DNA of 64,000 bases from Draconibacterium halophilum (GCF_010448835.1 NZ_CP048409.1:4195501-4259500); one strand, 5' to 3'; shown: positions 1-9,368, counted from the first letter of the stretch. Program-made: numbers and translations. Notes: generated from the sequence alone by a model not told the origin.

Positions 1-1
1 A

Positions 2-202
2 AATATGCGGGAACTGGAACTCATGCAAAAAAACATAGAGTACCGCCAGTTATTAAGCGAGAAAAAACTGCTTGGTTCTTCTGTTGGTATTATAGATAAT
101 TTAACCAGCGGACTAAAAGACTGGGCATTTGAATTTGGCTCAGCTTTGTTCTTGAATTTAATTCGTGGAAACAAAAAACAAGAGCCCGAAACCGAAGAGT
201 AA
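2..202 (+). CDS. C-terminal part of a small hypothetical protein (truncated by window edge)
   Basis: The reading frame is open to the left edge of the window, so the methionine at position 5 need not be the true start and the protein may begin outside. About 66 residues are visible. They hold a charged helix (RQLLSEKKLL), a hydrophobic stretch (FEFGSALFLNLI) and a polar, acidic tail ending PETEE. This suggests a small membrane-associated protein. I do not recognise a family with confidence. The gene ends about 35 bases before the IS200-type element, and no terminator hairpin is evident in between other than the element's own end. Confidence 0.5.
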   Translation, partial: NMRELELMQKNIEYRQLLSEKKLLGSSVGIIDNLTSGLKDWAFEFGSALFLNLIRGNKKQEPETEE

Positions 203-238
203 CAACTAAACGATTACTCACATGGTAAACAATTAAAA

Positions 239-782
239 AACCACCTTCTTAGAAGATGGACTTGTGAAAGCCCCTATAAGGGGTCGAAATCGAGCCTTTG
301 TTGCTCTTCTAAACGTTCTTGCTCTTCTTGGTATTTGACGTATTTCTTGATTTTCTCTTCATCGAGTCCAATAGTGTCTGCACAGTATCCTCGTGACCAA
401 AAATGATTTCCCCAATAGGGTTTCGTCTTTAACTGAGGATAGCTTTTAAATATTTTGATGGCTGTTTTACCTTTTAGAATTCCCATGAATTGTGACAATG
501 ACATTTTAGGTGGCATGCTGACAATTAAGTGAATGTGATCTTTTTGAATATTCATTTCAATTAACTCGCATGATTTCCATTCCAAAAGCATTGGAATATC
601 TTTTAATAGCTGCTCTTTGACCAGCCCCTCAAGAATGCGATACCGATACTTGGGTGTCCAAACAATATGATGGTACACCTATAAATGACGTGACTTAGTT
701 TCTTGAAATTACTCATGACACTAAGTTAATAATTTTAGATGCAAAGCCATTTAAACATGACCACCACCAAAGGAGGTGGTTT
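239..782 (-). mobile_element. IS200/IS605-family single-gene insertion sequence
   Basis: The element is about 540 bases with one gene, a Y1 HUH transposase, and no inverted-repeat ends. Instead there is a subterminal hairpin at each side, as expected for IS200. One lies at 241-259 (ccaccttct pairing with agaagatgg, with a G:U pair). The other is at 761-780 (ccacc...ggtgg). A third palindrome, cccctataagggg at 271-283, overlaps the transposase stop codon. Both flanking hairpins start with a similar ccacc stem. Exact ends and the tetranucleotide target cannot be fixed without an empty site to compare. The transposase looks frame-shifted near its start, so the copy may be inactive. Confidence 0.8.
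274..716 (-). CDS. tnpA: IS200-type transposase TnpA, apparent frameshift near the N-terminus
   Basis: Y1 HUH single-strand transposase. The metal-binding HxH motif is in QKDHIHLIVSMPP and the catalytic tyrosine is in IKKYVKYQEEQ near the C-terminus. Other family landmarks are YHHIVWTPKYRYRIL at the start and HFWSRGYCADTIG. The long frame can only start at a GTG (678), directly after a stop. The expected family N-terminus is present one frame away: an ATG at 716 reads MSNFKKLSHVIYRCT and then loses the frame around 680-690, at a short GT-rich tract. A loss of one (or four) bases there explains this. Either the copy is dead, or translation begins at the GTG and lacks the first 13 or so residues. 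Confidence 0.75.
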
Positions 783-949
783 TAAAGATTATAATAAACT
801 ATAAAATCAATTAGTCAGGCACAACTCCTTTTAATTAATTATTTGTCAAATAATTAGAAGAAATTATAAATAGTAGAGACTTTTTCAAAAAAAAGCAAAA
901 GTATTTTTATCTTAAGCTGTTTAAAGGTTTTATTTCAATTTATAATTCA

Positions 950-3379
950 ATGCCCGAGAGCTCAACTAATATCAAACATTCCCTCAATTCACTTTCAAAA
1001 ACAATAAGTGGGTTACTATACAAAAAAGAAATTAACGAAGAAAGTCTGCTGCAAATAGAGCAATGGCTATCTGTTCATCTTAATAAAATAAGAATTAAAA
1101 AATTGGAAGATGTTTCCATTGTTGGAGAACAGGAAACGGATTTACATACCAAAAAAGATGGCGTTTTTATTTTGAATACCGCAGCAGATATTATTCTAGA
1201 TCCGGGATTTCAGAACTACCAGAGCGTTCATGTAGAACATTCCGATAAAATAAACCTTTCCGACCTTATTGAGGCTAGCACCCTGAACGAATTTAATTCA
1301 GCTTTTCTTGAAGCTTTAGCAGAAAAAAAAAACACAAAGGCCAATGTGCTTCTGAAAACGGGTGTCAACCAAGAGAGAATGTGTTTACTTGAATTTGATG
1401 TGCTGGCCAGTAACCTGGAGAACGACCGGCTTATTGTCTATTATTCATTTAAGGACCTTCAACACATTCACCTTTCTGAATTTCAATCGATTGTATTAAA
1501 CAACCTCCCGGGGATGGATGTTTTTCTATTCGACTCAGAATACAGGTATATTCTGGCTGGAGGAAAGGAAAAACAGAAATATAATTTAACGAACTCAAGC
1601 TTTGTTGGGAAAACACTTTTTGAAGTTTACAAAAAGCAAGATCAACGGCGTTATTTTCAGTTTTACAACAAAGCCATAAAGGGTGAATACACCGAAGGAG
1701 AAGTTCGTTATAATAAAGACGTGTATTACATAGCTGCTGCTCCGGTAAAAAACACGGAGGGAAACACGGTGGCCGGAATTCTTATTTCGCAAAACGTTAC
1801 AAAAGATAAATTACTGGAAGCAAAACTTATTAAAAGCAAAGAAGAAGCGCAGCGAGCCAACAAGGCAAAATCGATATTTCTAGCAAATATGAGTCACGAA
1901 ATCCGTACACCTCTCAATTCCATTATCGGGTTCGCCGACCAATTAAAGAAAACCAACCTGGATAAACAGCAGCAAAGATTTACTTCGCTTATTAATCACT
2001 CATCAGAACACCTCCTTTATTTAGTGAACGAAATTGTATTCCTGTTCAAGTTAGGAATGGACAAAGTTTACATTGAAAAAACCAATTTTTCGATAAAACA
2101 GCTACTCAGCGAAATTGCAGATGATTGTGAAAAACAAGCTGCCGAAAAAAACCTGGTTTTTAACATGAAAACAGACCAGGCACTGCCCGATTTTATAAAG
2201 GGAGACCCTTTTCGTTTACGACAAATATTGATGAACTTGTTAGTAAACGCATTAAAATACACCGAAAAAGGCCATGTAAAACTAAGTGCCGAAGTTGTCC
2301 GAAAAACGAAAAAGAAGATTGAACTTCTTTTCGAAGTATCAGATACAGGTATTGGAATTGAAGAGAAAGACCTGGCTTATATTTTTGATGTATTTGAACA
2401 AGGAAACAAAAGAACTGAAAAGATTCGGGGCGGAGCAGGACTTGGTTTGGGAATATGTAAAAAACTCGTTACCCTTTTTAACGGAGACATTGCTGTAACA
2501 AGTAAAAAGAATGTTGGAAGTACGTTTAAAGTAAGTATACCCTTCGAATTAGCGAATGCAAAACCTCCGATTAAAAAGGAAAAATCCTACAATCTCGATG
2601 ACAGTCTTCTGCGCGGGAAAAGAATTCTTTTGGCCGACGACGATAAGCACAACCGTTTACTTTCGGAGGTTGTTTTAAAAGGTTGGGAAACCGATTTCAC
2701 CTTGGTAGAAGACGGAGAGGAAGCATTAAAAGAGCTAAAAAAAGTAGCATTCGATTTGGTTTTGTTAGATATACACATGCCCAAAAAGAATGGTATTGAT
2801 GTGATTAAAAAAGTACGCGCAAATAAAAGTTTGAATACTAATACTCCAATAATTGCCTTAACTGCAAATGCGTTAAAAGCCGACATTAACAGTTACTTAA
2901 AAGTAGGGTTTACCGATTATGTTATTAAACCTTTCTTCGAACTTGAATTATACAATAAAATATGTAATATCTTGCAAATCAAAAACAACGCAAACAAAAG
3001 CACTGGGAACGGAAAACCAACGGTTGAAGAAGCAACAATTACCGAGGTTTTTAATATGCAGGAACTGGAAAAAACCGCGGGTAGCGACAAGCAGTTTTTT
3101 AATACGATGATCGACAACTTTACAGAAAACGCCGAAATGCTACTATCTTCGTTCAAAAGTGGTTTGGAAAATGAGGACTGGAATACAATTGGCGAAAGAG
3201 CACATAAAGTTATTCCATCGTTCAAATTTTTCAAATTGATGAATACTGCTGACGCACTTTCAGAAATTGAGGATATGGCTTTAAGAAGTCATCAATTTAA
3301 AACGCTGCCTGAAACAATTAACAAAGTTTCGGGGCAAATAGAAGAAATAATAAAACAGGCAAAAGCGGCTAAAAGATAA
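950..3379 (+). CDS. Hybrid sensor histidine kinase (PAS-HisKA-HATPase-REC-Hpt)
   Basis: 809-residue multi-domain phosphorelay protein without an obvious membrane segment, so probably cytosolic. Order: N-terminal region, a PAS-like domain (about 170-285), coiled linker, HisKA with MSHEIRTPLNSI (His316), HATPase with N box around 430, DTGIGI around 467 and GGAGLGLGI around 493. It then has a receiver domain (ADDDKHN, phospho-acceptor Asp607 in LLDIHMP) and a C-terminal Hpt domain with His752 (RAHKVIPSF). All phosphorelay residues are present. It is followed by a sigma-54 activator 65 bases downstream and a single receiver protein, so the three probably form one His-Asp-His-Asp relay. The signal is unknown. 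Confidence 0.9.
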   Translation: MPESSTNIKHSLNSLSKTISGLLYKKEINEESLLQIEQWLSVHLNKIRIKKLEDVSIVGEQETDLHTKKDGVFILNTAADIILDPGFQNYQSVHVEHSDKINLSDLIEASTLNEFNSAFLEALAEKKNTKANVLLKTGVNQERMCLLEFDVLASNLENDRLIVYYSFKDLQHIHLSEFQSIVLNNLPGMDVFLFDSEYRYILAGGKEKQKYNLTNSSFVGKTLFEVYKKQDQRRYFQFYNKAIKGEYTEGEVRYNKDVYYIAAAPVKNTEGNTVAGILISQNVTKDKLLEAKLIKSKEEAQRANKAKSIFLANMSHEIRTPLNSIIGFADQLKKTNLDKQQQRFTSLINHSSEHLLYLVNEIVFLFKLGMDKVYIEKTNFSIKQLLSEIADDCEKQAAEKNLVFNMKTDQALPDFIKGDPFRLRQILMNLLVNALKYTEKGHVKLSAEVVRKTKKKIELLFEVSDTGIGIEEKDLAYIFDVFEQGNKRTEKIRGGAGLGLGICKKLVTLFNGDIAVTSKKNVGSTFKVSIPFELANAKPPIKKEKSYNLDDSLLRGKRILLADDDKHNRLLSEVVLKGWETDFTLVEDGEEALKELKKVAFDLVLLDIHMPKKNGIDVIKKVRANKSLNTNTPIIALTANALKADINSYLKVGFTDYVIKPFFELELYNKICNILQIKNNANKSTGNGKPTVEEATITEVFNMQELEKTAGSDKQFFNTMIDNFTENAEMLLSSFKSGLENEDWNTIGERAHKVIPSFKFFKLMNTADALSEIEDMALRSHQFKTLPETINKVSGQIEEIIKQAKAAKR

Positions 3380-3444
3380 AGGTAAACTTATTAAACTTTT
3401 TATTTGCACTTTTGTATAAACGTATACCAACATAAATTCAATAA

Positions 3445-4814
3445 ATGAAGAAGATATTGATTATTGACGATGACACATTTATTTGTGAGATTTTAAAAAA
3501 CATCTTCAAAACAATAAGTACAGTGCCGAAATTGCATTTAACGGAAAAAGTGCACTTCACCTTTTTAATGAACATCAATTTGACCTTGTATTGTGCGATT
3601 TCAGACTTCCCGATACCAGCGGACTTGATCTCATGCAACAACTAAAATCGAAAAAGCAGTCGGTTCCGGTAATTATAATGACGGCTTACGCAGATGTTAG
3701 AATGGCCGTAAAATTAATGAAACTCGGTGCCAGCGATTACATTACAAAGCCCATTCAGCAGGAAGAACTTTTAGTGCTGATAAAAAAATTACTGGCAGAA
3801 CCAGAACGGTCAGCGGCAAAACAGAGCAAAAACACCTTCTATTCAAATGGTGATTTTATTATTGGCGACAGCCCAAAAATAAAGTATGCGATCAACCTTG
3901 CCCGTAAAGTAGCTCCAACTGATATGTCGGTTATTATTTCCGGAGAAACGGGAATTGGGAAAGAATATATTGCTCGCTTTATACACGAAAACAGCCTGCG
4001 AAAAGATAAACCTTTTCTTGCAATCGACTGTGGAGCAATTCCGAAAGAATTGGCCAATAGCGAACTTTTCGGCCACATAAAAGGATCATTCACAGGTGCT
4101 ATTTCCGATAAAATTGGTGTTTTTCAGAAAGCCGATGGTGGCACACTTTTTTTAGATGAAATCGGGAACCTGAGTTACGATGTTCAGTTAAAGTTGTTGC
4201 GCGCCATCCAGGAACGAGTGGTTTCACGTTTGGGAGATGATAAGCATAGAAATATTGACATCCGTATTATTGCTGCCACAAATGAGGATTTGAACTACGA
4301 GGTGAAAGAAAATAATTTTCGAGAAGATCTGTATCACCGCCTCAACGAATTTAAAATTGCCTTGCCACCGCTGCGTGAACGCCCGGAAGATATTAAAGTT
4401 TTTATGAGCTATTTTATCGAGAGCGCCAACAAAGAGTTAAACAGAAATATTAATGGCGTTACGCCCGAAGCAGAATCGATTATCTTAAACTATCCGTGGT
4501 ATGGTAACCTGCGCGAATTAAAGAATGCGATAAAAAGAGCGGTTTTAATGGCTGAAGGAGAAAGTATAGACACAGAATGTTTCCCTTCCGAGATTTTACA
4601 TCCCGAAATAAACGAAAACCAGCCCACAGCTGTTGTATCACAGGAAATTAATGACAATTCTAAATTAAAACATGCCTCTTCAGAAATTGAAAAAAAGCTT
4701 ATAATTGAAACCATTCAAGAAGCAGGTTACAATAAATCGAAAGCAGCAAAGATTCTGAATATTGACCGAAAAACACTCTACAACAAAATAAAACTTTACG
4801 ATATAAAACTATAG
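3445..4814 (+). CDS. NtrC-family sigma-54 activator, interrupted by a one-base frameshift
   Basis: Receiver, AAA+ and Fis-type helix-turn-helix domains. It activates RNA polymerase with sigma-54 at distant sites. The start MKKILIIDDDTFICEILKN (ATG 3445) lies one frame away from the rest. Reading continues as KYSAEIAFNGKSALHLF, then CDFRLPDTSG with the phospho-acceptor Asp. Adding one A in the A-run at 3508-3511 restores one frame through the stop at 4814. Further motifs are Walker A GETGIGKE, the sigma-54 contact loop GSFTGA (usually GAFTGA), Walker B GGTLFLDEIG, an arginine-finger region, and a Fis helix NKSKAAKILNIDRKTLYNKI. It sits directly behind the hybrid kinase, the likely partner. If the frameshift is real, the activator lacks half its receiver. 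Confidence 0.85.
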
Positions 4815-4901
4815 TTTAAATGTATCCAATAATAAAATTTGCTATTCATTGTTTGGAATAGTATTTGGGTAACTTATAGCAAAACAATATTGGGAATGGG
4901 G

Positions 4902-5303
4902 ATGAATACAGATTTTAAAAAAATTATATTCATAGATGATGATACGGAGATGGTGAGTACTTATAACTCAATTTTGGAACAAAAGAAATTATCAGATTAT
5001 CTAATACATTTCGAGAATGCCCAAAAAGGTATTGATTATCTACAACGAATAAATAAGGAAGAAGATTTGCCGGATTATATCCTTTTGGATTTGTACATGC
5101 CGGTTATGGACGGGTTTCAGTTTCTACAATATTTTGACAAAATTAAAAACCTGAAAAAATCTATTGAGATTTTTGTTTGCTCATCTTCACAAAAACAAGA
5201 CGATCGTGACAAGGTTATGAAATATCCTTTTGTGAGTGCCTATCTTGAAAAACCACTATCAACCGATTTTCTTGAATTGTTGATTGAGGACTCAGTTCAC
5301 TGA
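4902..5303 (+). CDS. Single-domain response regulator
   Basis: CheY-like receiver of about 133 residues. MNTDFKKIIFIDDDTEM starts at the ATG at 4902. The frame is open upstream to 4839, but the extra 21 residues are not family-like, so the inner start is chosen. Landmarks are the acidic pair DDD, phospho-acceptor Asp in ILLDLYMPVMDG, Ser/Thr region CSSS, and the conserved Lys in LEKPLS. There is no output domain. Such proteins commonly shuttle phosphate between a hybrid kinase and an Hpt, which fits the position behind the kinase and activator. A terminator follows at 5346-5375. Confidence 0.85.
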   Translation: MNTDFKKIIFIDDDTEMVSTYNSILEQKKLSDYLIHFENAQKGIDYLQRINKEEDLPDYILLDLYMPVMDGFQFLQYFDKIKNLKKSIEIFVCSSSQKQDDRDKVMKYPFVSAYLEKPLSTDFLELLIEDSVH

Positions 5304-5345
5304 ATAAGATTCCTCAGTTTGTATAACAAAGTCTACAAAGTAAAT

Positions 5346-5375
5346 ATTGCCTGAAACGATTGGGCAATTTTTTTT
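5346..5375 (+). terminator. Rho-independent terminator of the receiver gene
   Basis: Stem attgcc (5346-5351) with ggcaat (5363-5368), followed by an uninterrupted T-run to 5375. It lies about 45 bases after the plus-strand stop codon. Confidence 0.8.
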
Positions 5376-5439
5376 AGCCATTTTTGCATGTTATATTAAC
5401 TTCTTTCAAGAAACAAGTAACCATAACTTTCGTTCCCAT

Positions 5440-5466
5440 AAAAAAAGGCAGAACTTACTGTCTGCC
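5440..5466 (-). terminator. Rho-independent terminator of the mla operon
   Basis: Stem ggcaga (5447-5452) with tctgcc (5461-5466). On the minus strand the hairpin is followed by the U-run encoded by the A-tract 5440-5446. It lies 34 bases after the mlaD stop. Confidence 0.8.
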
Positions 5467-5499
5467 TCCCGTTTATTGCCTGTTTGTTAATTTATTATG

Positions 5500-6432
5500 T
5501 TATTTCTTTTTCCCGGAGAAAAGATTGAATATCCAACTTGAATCAATGGTTTTTGCCGCTTCAACAACTTCGTCAATTCCTTCGCCGGCTTTTGCAATTG
5601 TAGTATCCACATTATTGGCCATTTCATGGTCGTAAACCAATCGGGTAACTACACCGTTACCAGTATTCAGCTCGCGGCTAAAAACCAGCAACTCGTTGGT
5701 AATTGAATCGGTTACCAAGCTAACGTTGTTAAAATTATGTACCACTTTTTGCATTTCTGTTGTTAGAGTAGAGTCGTTGATCAATCGTCCCAGGTCTCCA
5801 TCGCCATTATCGATTTTGGTGGTAATGCTGTTAACATTTTCGGTTGCCTGAGCCAACTGGTTCCCAATTTCATTTATCCGGGTAGTTACTGTATTATCAT
5901 TTAGCAGCAGTGCTAAATCTCCATTGCCTTTATTTATTTTATTGGTTATCTCTATTAAATTATTGGTTACCGTTTGTCCATCGTCAATTACCCTTCTTAC
6001 TTCCTGCAGCACATCATCCAGTTCCAGCGGACTCAAAGACATCAAAAGCTCATCATCTGATACACTTCCTGCAGATGCGGTTCCGGGCAGAATATTTACA
6101 ATTTTACTTCCCATTAAACCATCGCTGTTTATCTCTACTTTCGAGTCTTTTCGAATGAATTTCCGGGTTTTCTTGTCTATCGACATTTCTACAAGAATTG
6201 TTGAATCGGACACAATACCGATTTCCAAAACCGAACCAACAGTAATTCCTGAGTACCTGACTTTATTTCCTTCTACCAATCCTGAAACATTGTTGAAATA
6301 GCTTTTAACGGTTACCGAAGAGGTAAACATTTTCCGCTGGCTTCCTAAATAATAAATTCCCCAGGCAAACAGGACCAGGCCAACTGTTACCATAATTCCC
6401 AATTTTAACGAACGGCTTTCTCTTTCTTTCAT
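5500..6432 (-). CDS. mlaD: MCE/MlaD family lipid-binding protein
   Basis: 310 residues: a short cytosolic start, one membrane anchor (about residues 11-30, KLGIMVTVGLVLFAWGIYYL), an MCE domain (about 38-115, with NVSGLVEGNKVRYSGITVGSV), then a long helical periplasmic tail. The tail carries three copies of a motif of the form GNGDL..LLNDNT, GDGDLGRLINDST, GNGVVTRLVYD. MCE proteins form hexameric rings that pass phospholipids through the periplasm for the Mla-type ABC transporter. It is the last gene of mlaE-mlaF-mlaD, 5 bases after mlaF. The tail is much longer than in E. coli MlaD (183 residues), as is common for MCE proteins of Bacteroidota. Confidence 0.9.
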   Translation of the reverse strand: MKERESRSLKLGIMVTVGLVLFAWGIYYLGSQRKMFTSSVTVKSYFNNVSGLVEGNKVRYSGITVGSVLEIGIVSDSTILVEMSIDKKTRKFIRKDSKVEINSDGLMGSKIVNILPGTASAGSVSDDELLMSLSPLELDDVLQEVRRVIDDGQTVTNNLIEITNKINKGNGDLALLLNDNTVTTRINEIGNQLAQATENVNSITTKIDNGDGDLGRLINDSTLTTEMQKVVHNFNNVSLVTDSITNELLVFSRELNTGNGVVTRLVYDHEMANNVDTTIAKAGEGIDEVVEAAKTIDSSWIFNLFSGKKK

Positions 6433-6437
6433 GGCTT

Positions 6438-7175
6438 TTATTTAAAATACGCGTTTATTTTTTTGTCGTCACTCTCCTTTAGCTCATTGAATGTGCCTTC
6501 GGAATAAAACTTTCCATCAACCATTAGTTTCAGGCGGTTTGCAGTTATTTCTGCACATTTCATGTCGTGCGTAATTATTATCGAAGAGGTATTGTATTTC
6601 TCCTGCACTTCAAGTATCAACTCACTAATCTCACCCGAAGACACCGGATCAAGTCCTGTTGTGGGTTCATCGTAAAGAATAATTCGTGGTTTTAAGATCA
6701 GCGTTCGGGCAAGGCCAACCCTTTTTTTCATCCCTCCTGAAAGTTCCGATGGCATTTTATCAATGGCATCCAGCAAGCCAACATTCTCCAGGGCTTCTTT
6801 TACCATATCATTTACCTCATTTTTTTTACCCTTTAATATCTGTGTTCTGCGAACCGGAAATTCAAGATTTTGTCGCACTGTCATTGAATCGTAAAGTGCA
6901 CCACCCTGAAAAAGGTACCCTATTTTTTGTCGCAGTTCGGCAAGTTCAGCATTATTTAAGTCGAGGAGGTCTTTCTCAATAACTTTTATCGTTCCCGAAT
7001 CGGCAGTAATTAATCCAACAATACATTTGATAAGCACTGATTTACCGGTACCCGATTGCCCCAAAATGGCAATATTTTCGCCGTTGTGCAGGTCGAGATC
7101 AATTCCTTTCAATACGGGTGTTGCACCAAAAGCTTTTTTCAGATTTCGTATTTCAATTACATTTTCTGTTTTCAT
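6438..7175 (-). CDS. mlaF: ABC transporter ATP-binding protein of the Mla type
   Basis: 245-residue ATPase that drives retrograde or anterograde phospholipid traffic with MlaE. Walker A GQSGTGKS (residues 39-46), signature LSGGMKKRVGLAR, Walker B RIILYDEPTTGLD with catalytic Glu, and switch His in IITHDM. The signature variant LSGGMKKR is typical for the MlaF/TtgA group. It lies 2 bases behind mlaE and 5 bases before mlaD, so it is surely co-transcribed. Confidence 0.93.
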   Translation of the reverse strand: MKTENVIEIRNLKKAFGATPVLKGIDLDLHNGENIAILGQSGTGKSVLIKCIVGLITADSGTIKVIEKDLLDLNNAELAELRQKIGYLFQGGALYDSMTVRQNLEFPVRRTQILKGKKNEVNDMVKEALENVGLLDAIDKMPSELSGGMKKRVGLARTLILKPRIILYDEPTTGLDPVSSGEISELILEVQEKYNTSSIIITHDMKCAEITANRLKLMVDGKFYSEGTFNELKESDDKKINAYFK

Positions 7176-7177
7176 GC

Positions 7178-7963
7178 TTACATTTCAAAAATTAGGTTCG
7201 ACAACTGAACTGCCAAAAGGTCGATAACGAATATCGCTAATGATGCGGTAACAACAGCCGAATTGGCAGCATGCCCAACGGATTCCGTTCCCCGATTGGT
7301 ATGATAACCTTTATATGTTCCGATAAGGCCAATAAAGAACCCAAAGAAGAAAGTTTTAATGGTGGCCGGTATTACATCGGAAAAACTCAGCGAATCGAAA
7401 GCGCGTGAAATAAACAGCACAAATGAAACATCTTCAAACATACGCACGGCAACAAATGATCCGATAAGCGCTACGGCATCGGCAAAAATCACAAGTAAGG
7501 GAACGAGTAAAGTGGTTGCCATAACACGGGTAGCTACAACAAAATTAAGCGGTTTGGTACCCGATACTTCCATTGCATCCAACTGCTCGGTAACTTTCAT
7601 TGCCCCCAATTCGGCACCAATTCCTGAACCGATTTTTCCGGCACACAGTAAAGCTGTAATCACAGGACCAATTTCGCGAACCACCGAAATTGAAATCATA
7701 CCCGGCAGTAACGATTGTGCACCAAATTCGACCAAAACCGGTCGGGATTGTATAGTGAGTACAAGCCCCATTATAAATCCGGTTATAGTAACCAGCGGAA
7801 GGGTTTTGTTCCCAATATAATAGCCTTGTTTAAGAAGTTCACGATGCTCGAAAGGAGCTACAAAAAATTGTTTAACCACCTGAATTGTAAACAAAATAAT
7901 ATCTCCAACCTCGACCAGTATGTTTTCAATTGAGCTATTGAGTTTTAGTTTAATTTTTCGCAT
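7178..7963 (-). CDS. mlaE: MlaE-family ABC permease
   Basis: 261-residue permease with about five hydrophobic segments and the MlaE hallmarks VREIGPVITALLCAGKIGSG and AELGAMKVTEQLDAMEVSG. The last is the coupling helix that contacts the ATPase. It acts in the inner membrane as a dimer with MlaF and the MCE ring. First gene of the operon. The start ATG lies at 7963 and the next plausible gene upstream (8054-8374) is also on the minus strand, 90 bases away, so joint transcription is possible. Confidence 0.92.
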   Translation of the reverse strand: MRKIKLKLNSSIENILVEVGDIILFTIQVVKQFFVAPFEHRELLKQGYYIGNKTLPLVTITGFIMGLVLTIQSRPVLVEFGAQSLLPGMISISVVREIGPVITALLCAGKIGSGIGAELGAMKVTEQLDAMEVSGTKPLNFVVATRVMATTLLVPLLVIFADAVALIGSFVAVRMFEDVSFVLFISRAFDSLSFSDVIPATIKTFFFGFFIGLIGTYKGYHTNRGTESVGHAANSAVVTASLAIFVIDLLAVQLSNLIFEM

Positions 7964-8053
7964 TTATTTTTACGTATTCTTTGATGGATAACAAATGGTT
8001 TACAAGTCGATTCCTGCGTACAAATATCCCTTTCATTTGTTCTATATTCCGAC

Positions 8054-8374
8054 TTAAAATTGTTTTTGATCTACCTCGTTCATAAACTTCGATACGACCT
8101 CTGAACCGTCAACACCAAAAGCATCAACAACGGTACCTTTCTTTCCTGAATCGGTTTCAACGGCATATAGAATACTCATATCCGAAGGATTTGTAGCTCC
8201 CTCAAAACGGTGTTGCTCGTGCAACTCCACACGCGATGGTAAATAGGTCTGTGAACTATCACCATCAGAAAGTACTCCGTTAGATTCAACATTAAAGTTG
8301 TGCGTGTAACCTCTCTTTTTTAGGTCTTCAATAGCCTCTACCATTGTTTCGTAATTATTGCTTACTCGTTTCAT
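8054..8374 (-). CDS. Small conserved Bacteroidota protein of unknown function
   Basis: 106 residues, soluble, acidic. The pattern is NNYETMVEAIEDLKKRGYT near the start, then HRFEGATNPSDMSILYAVET and KGTVVDAFGVDG. I recall this family from Bacteroidota, where it is often mislabelled phosphoribosylpyrophosphate synthetase. There is no PRPP-binding loop here, so that name should not be used. It is likely a small one-domain cytosolic protein. Function unknown. Confidence 0.75.
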   Translation of the reverse strand: MKRVSNNYETMVEAIEDLKKRGYTHNFNVESNGVLSDGDSSQTYLPSRVELHEQHRFEGATNPSDMSILYAVETDSGKKGTVVDAFGVDGSEVVSKFMNEVDQKQF

Positions 8375-8897
8375 ATCTTTAAAATTTTATATCGTTAATA
8401 TTCAAAAGCATCTCTTGCGACCTGATTTTTTTTGTCGAATATCTAAATTCTCTCTTTTGCTCTTTACAATGGTAAAATCTTGCCAATTTTATGTTTCCGG
8501 AGATTTTGATGCAAATTTTACATATGTAGTTTTATCTCAAAATTCTCCCCGGCAAAACACCAAACCCTATCTCCCTGTATATGTGCACCTTAATTCACGC
8601 ACTCAAATAACAATTCATATCGTGTCCCATAAAAAAAATAAACATTAGTACTATTTATTGTGACCTTGTAACTGTTACAACCAACAGTCATAAATTCCAC
8701 ATAATGAGTAGGCAAATCCACACTTAAAAACATTGTTTTAAGCATCGGCTCTTATAAAAACCAAGCACAATACACGCATATCTACCTGTCTTTATGCCCC
8801 TTACAAATAACCACCGAATAGTCGCCAAAAATATGTGGCCTGATTTTCTCAACGCTATAGAACAAAATCATTTAGAAAACTTTAAAAAATTAAAACA
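8375..8897. other. AT-rich intergenic stretch without recognised content
   Basis: About 520 bases between the minus-strand small gene and the acidic lipoprotein. Open frames exist here (for instance 8358-8648 on the plus strand), but their translations have no family-like features and unusual composition. I see no terminator, repeat or RNA gene. Confidence 0.4.
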
Positions 8898-9323
8898 ATG
8901 AAATGAAAGATAAGCTTAGCAATTGCAGTTTTAACAATTATCACAAGCAGTGTTTTTTACTCTTGTCAACAAAAATCGGAAACAGAAAAAGCTTTGGAAA
9001 AGGCGGAAATAGAGTTTGAGAAATTTAAAGAAGATATTGAAGACCTGAGTGAAGATGATCCGCAATTTTATGACAAGCTTGAGAAAAAATTAATCGCGTT
9101 TGATGAAAAAATGGAAGACATCGCAGAAGATTTGGAAGAAGGGGCGGAAACAACCGGAGAAAAATTTAATGAGTCGATAAACGACATTCGTGCTGAAGCC
9201 AAAGATCTAGGCGATAAAGTATCTGATTTTACTGAAAACACCGGCGATGATATTGAAAATCTCGGAGAGGAAATAAAGGATGATTTCAACAGACTAAAAC
9301 AAGATTTAAAAAATAATAAGTAA
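8898..9323 (+). CDS. Acidic coiled-coil lipoprotein, in-frame stop at codon 3
   Basis: The frame ending at 9323 codes for an acidic helical protein rich in E, D and K (EKAEIEFEKFKEDIEDL ... GEEIKDDFNRLKQ). The only start within the long open part is a TTG at 8994, in the middle of a helix. Reading upstream in the same frame gives a lipoprotein signal, KISLAIAVLTIITSS followed by VFYSC, so translation must begin earlier. The ATG at 8898 is in frame but reads ATG AAA TGA, so a stop sits at codon 3. Another ATG at 8903 is out of frame. A small indel or substitution at 8903-8910 is likely. Function unknown. A terminator follows. Confidence 0.6.
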
Positions 9324-9333
9324 TAAAACGATG

Positions 9334-9364
9334 CGCAGGTTGGTAATTCAGCTTGCGTTTTTTT
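9334..9364 (+). terminator. Rho-independent terminator after the acidic lipoprotein
   Basis: Stem cgcaggttg (9334-9342) with cagcttgcg (9349-9357, two G:U pairs), then seven T. The next gene starts 5 bases later. Confidence 0.75.
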
Positions 9365-9368
9365 CGAT

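Noticed and set aside
3445..3600. Programmed frameshift in the sigma-54 activator
   Set aside because: No slippery heptamer with downstream pseudoknot is evident, and the tract is only four A. A sequence error or mutation is simpler.
8054..8374. Label phosphoribosylpyrophosphate synthetase for the small protein
   Set aside because: Too short and lacks the PRPP-binding loop.
8358..8648. 96-codon plus-strand frame overlapping the start of the minus-strand small gene
   Set aside because: Odd composition and no recognisable fold; overlaps a better-supported gene start.
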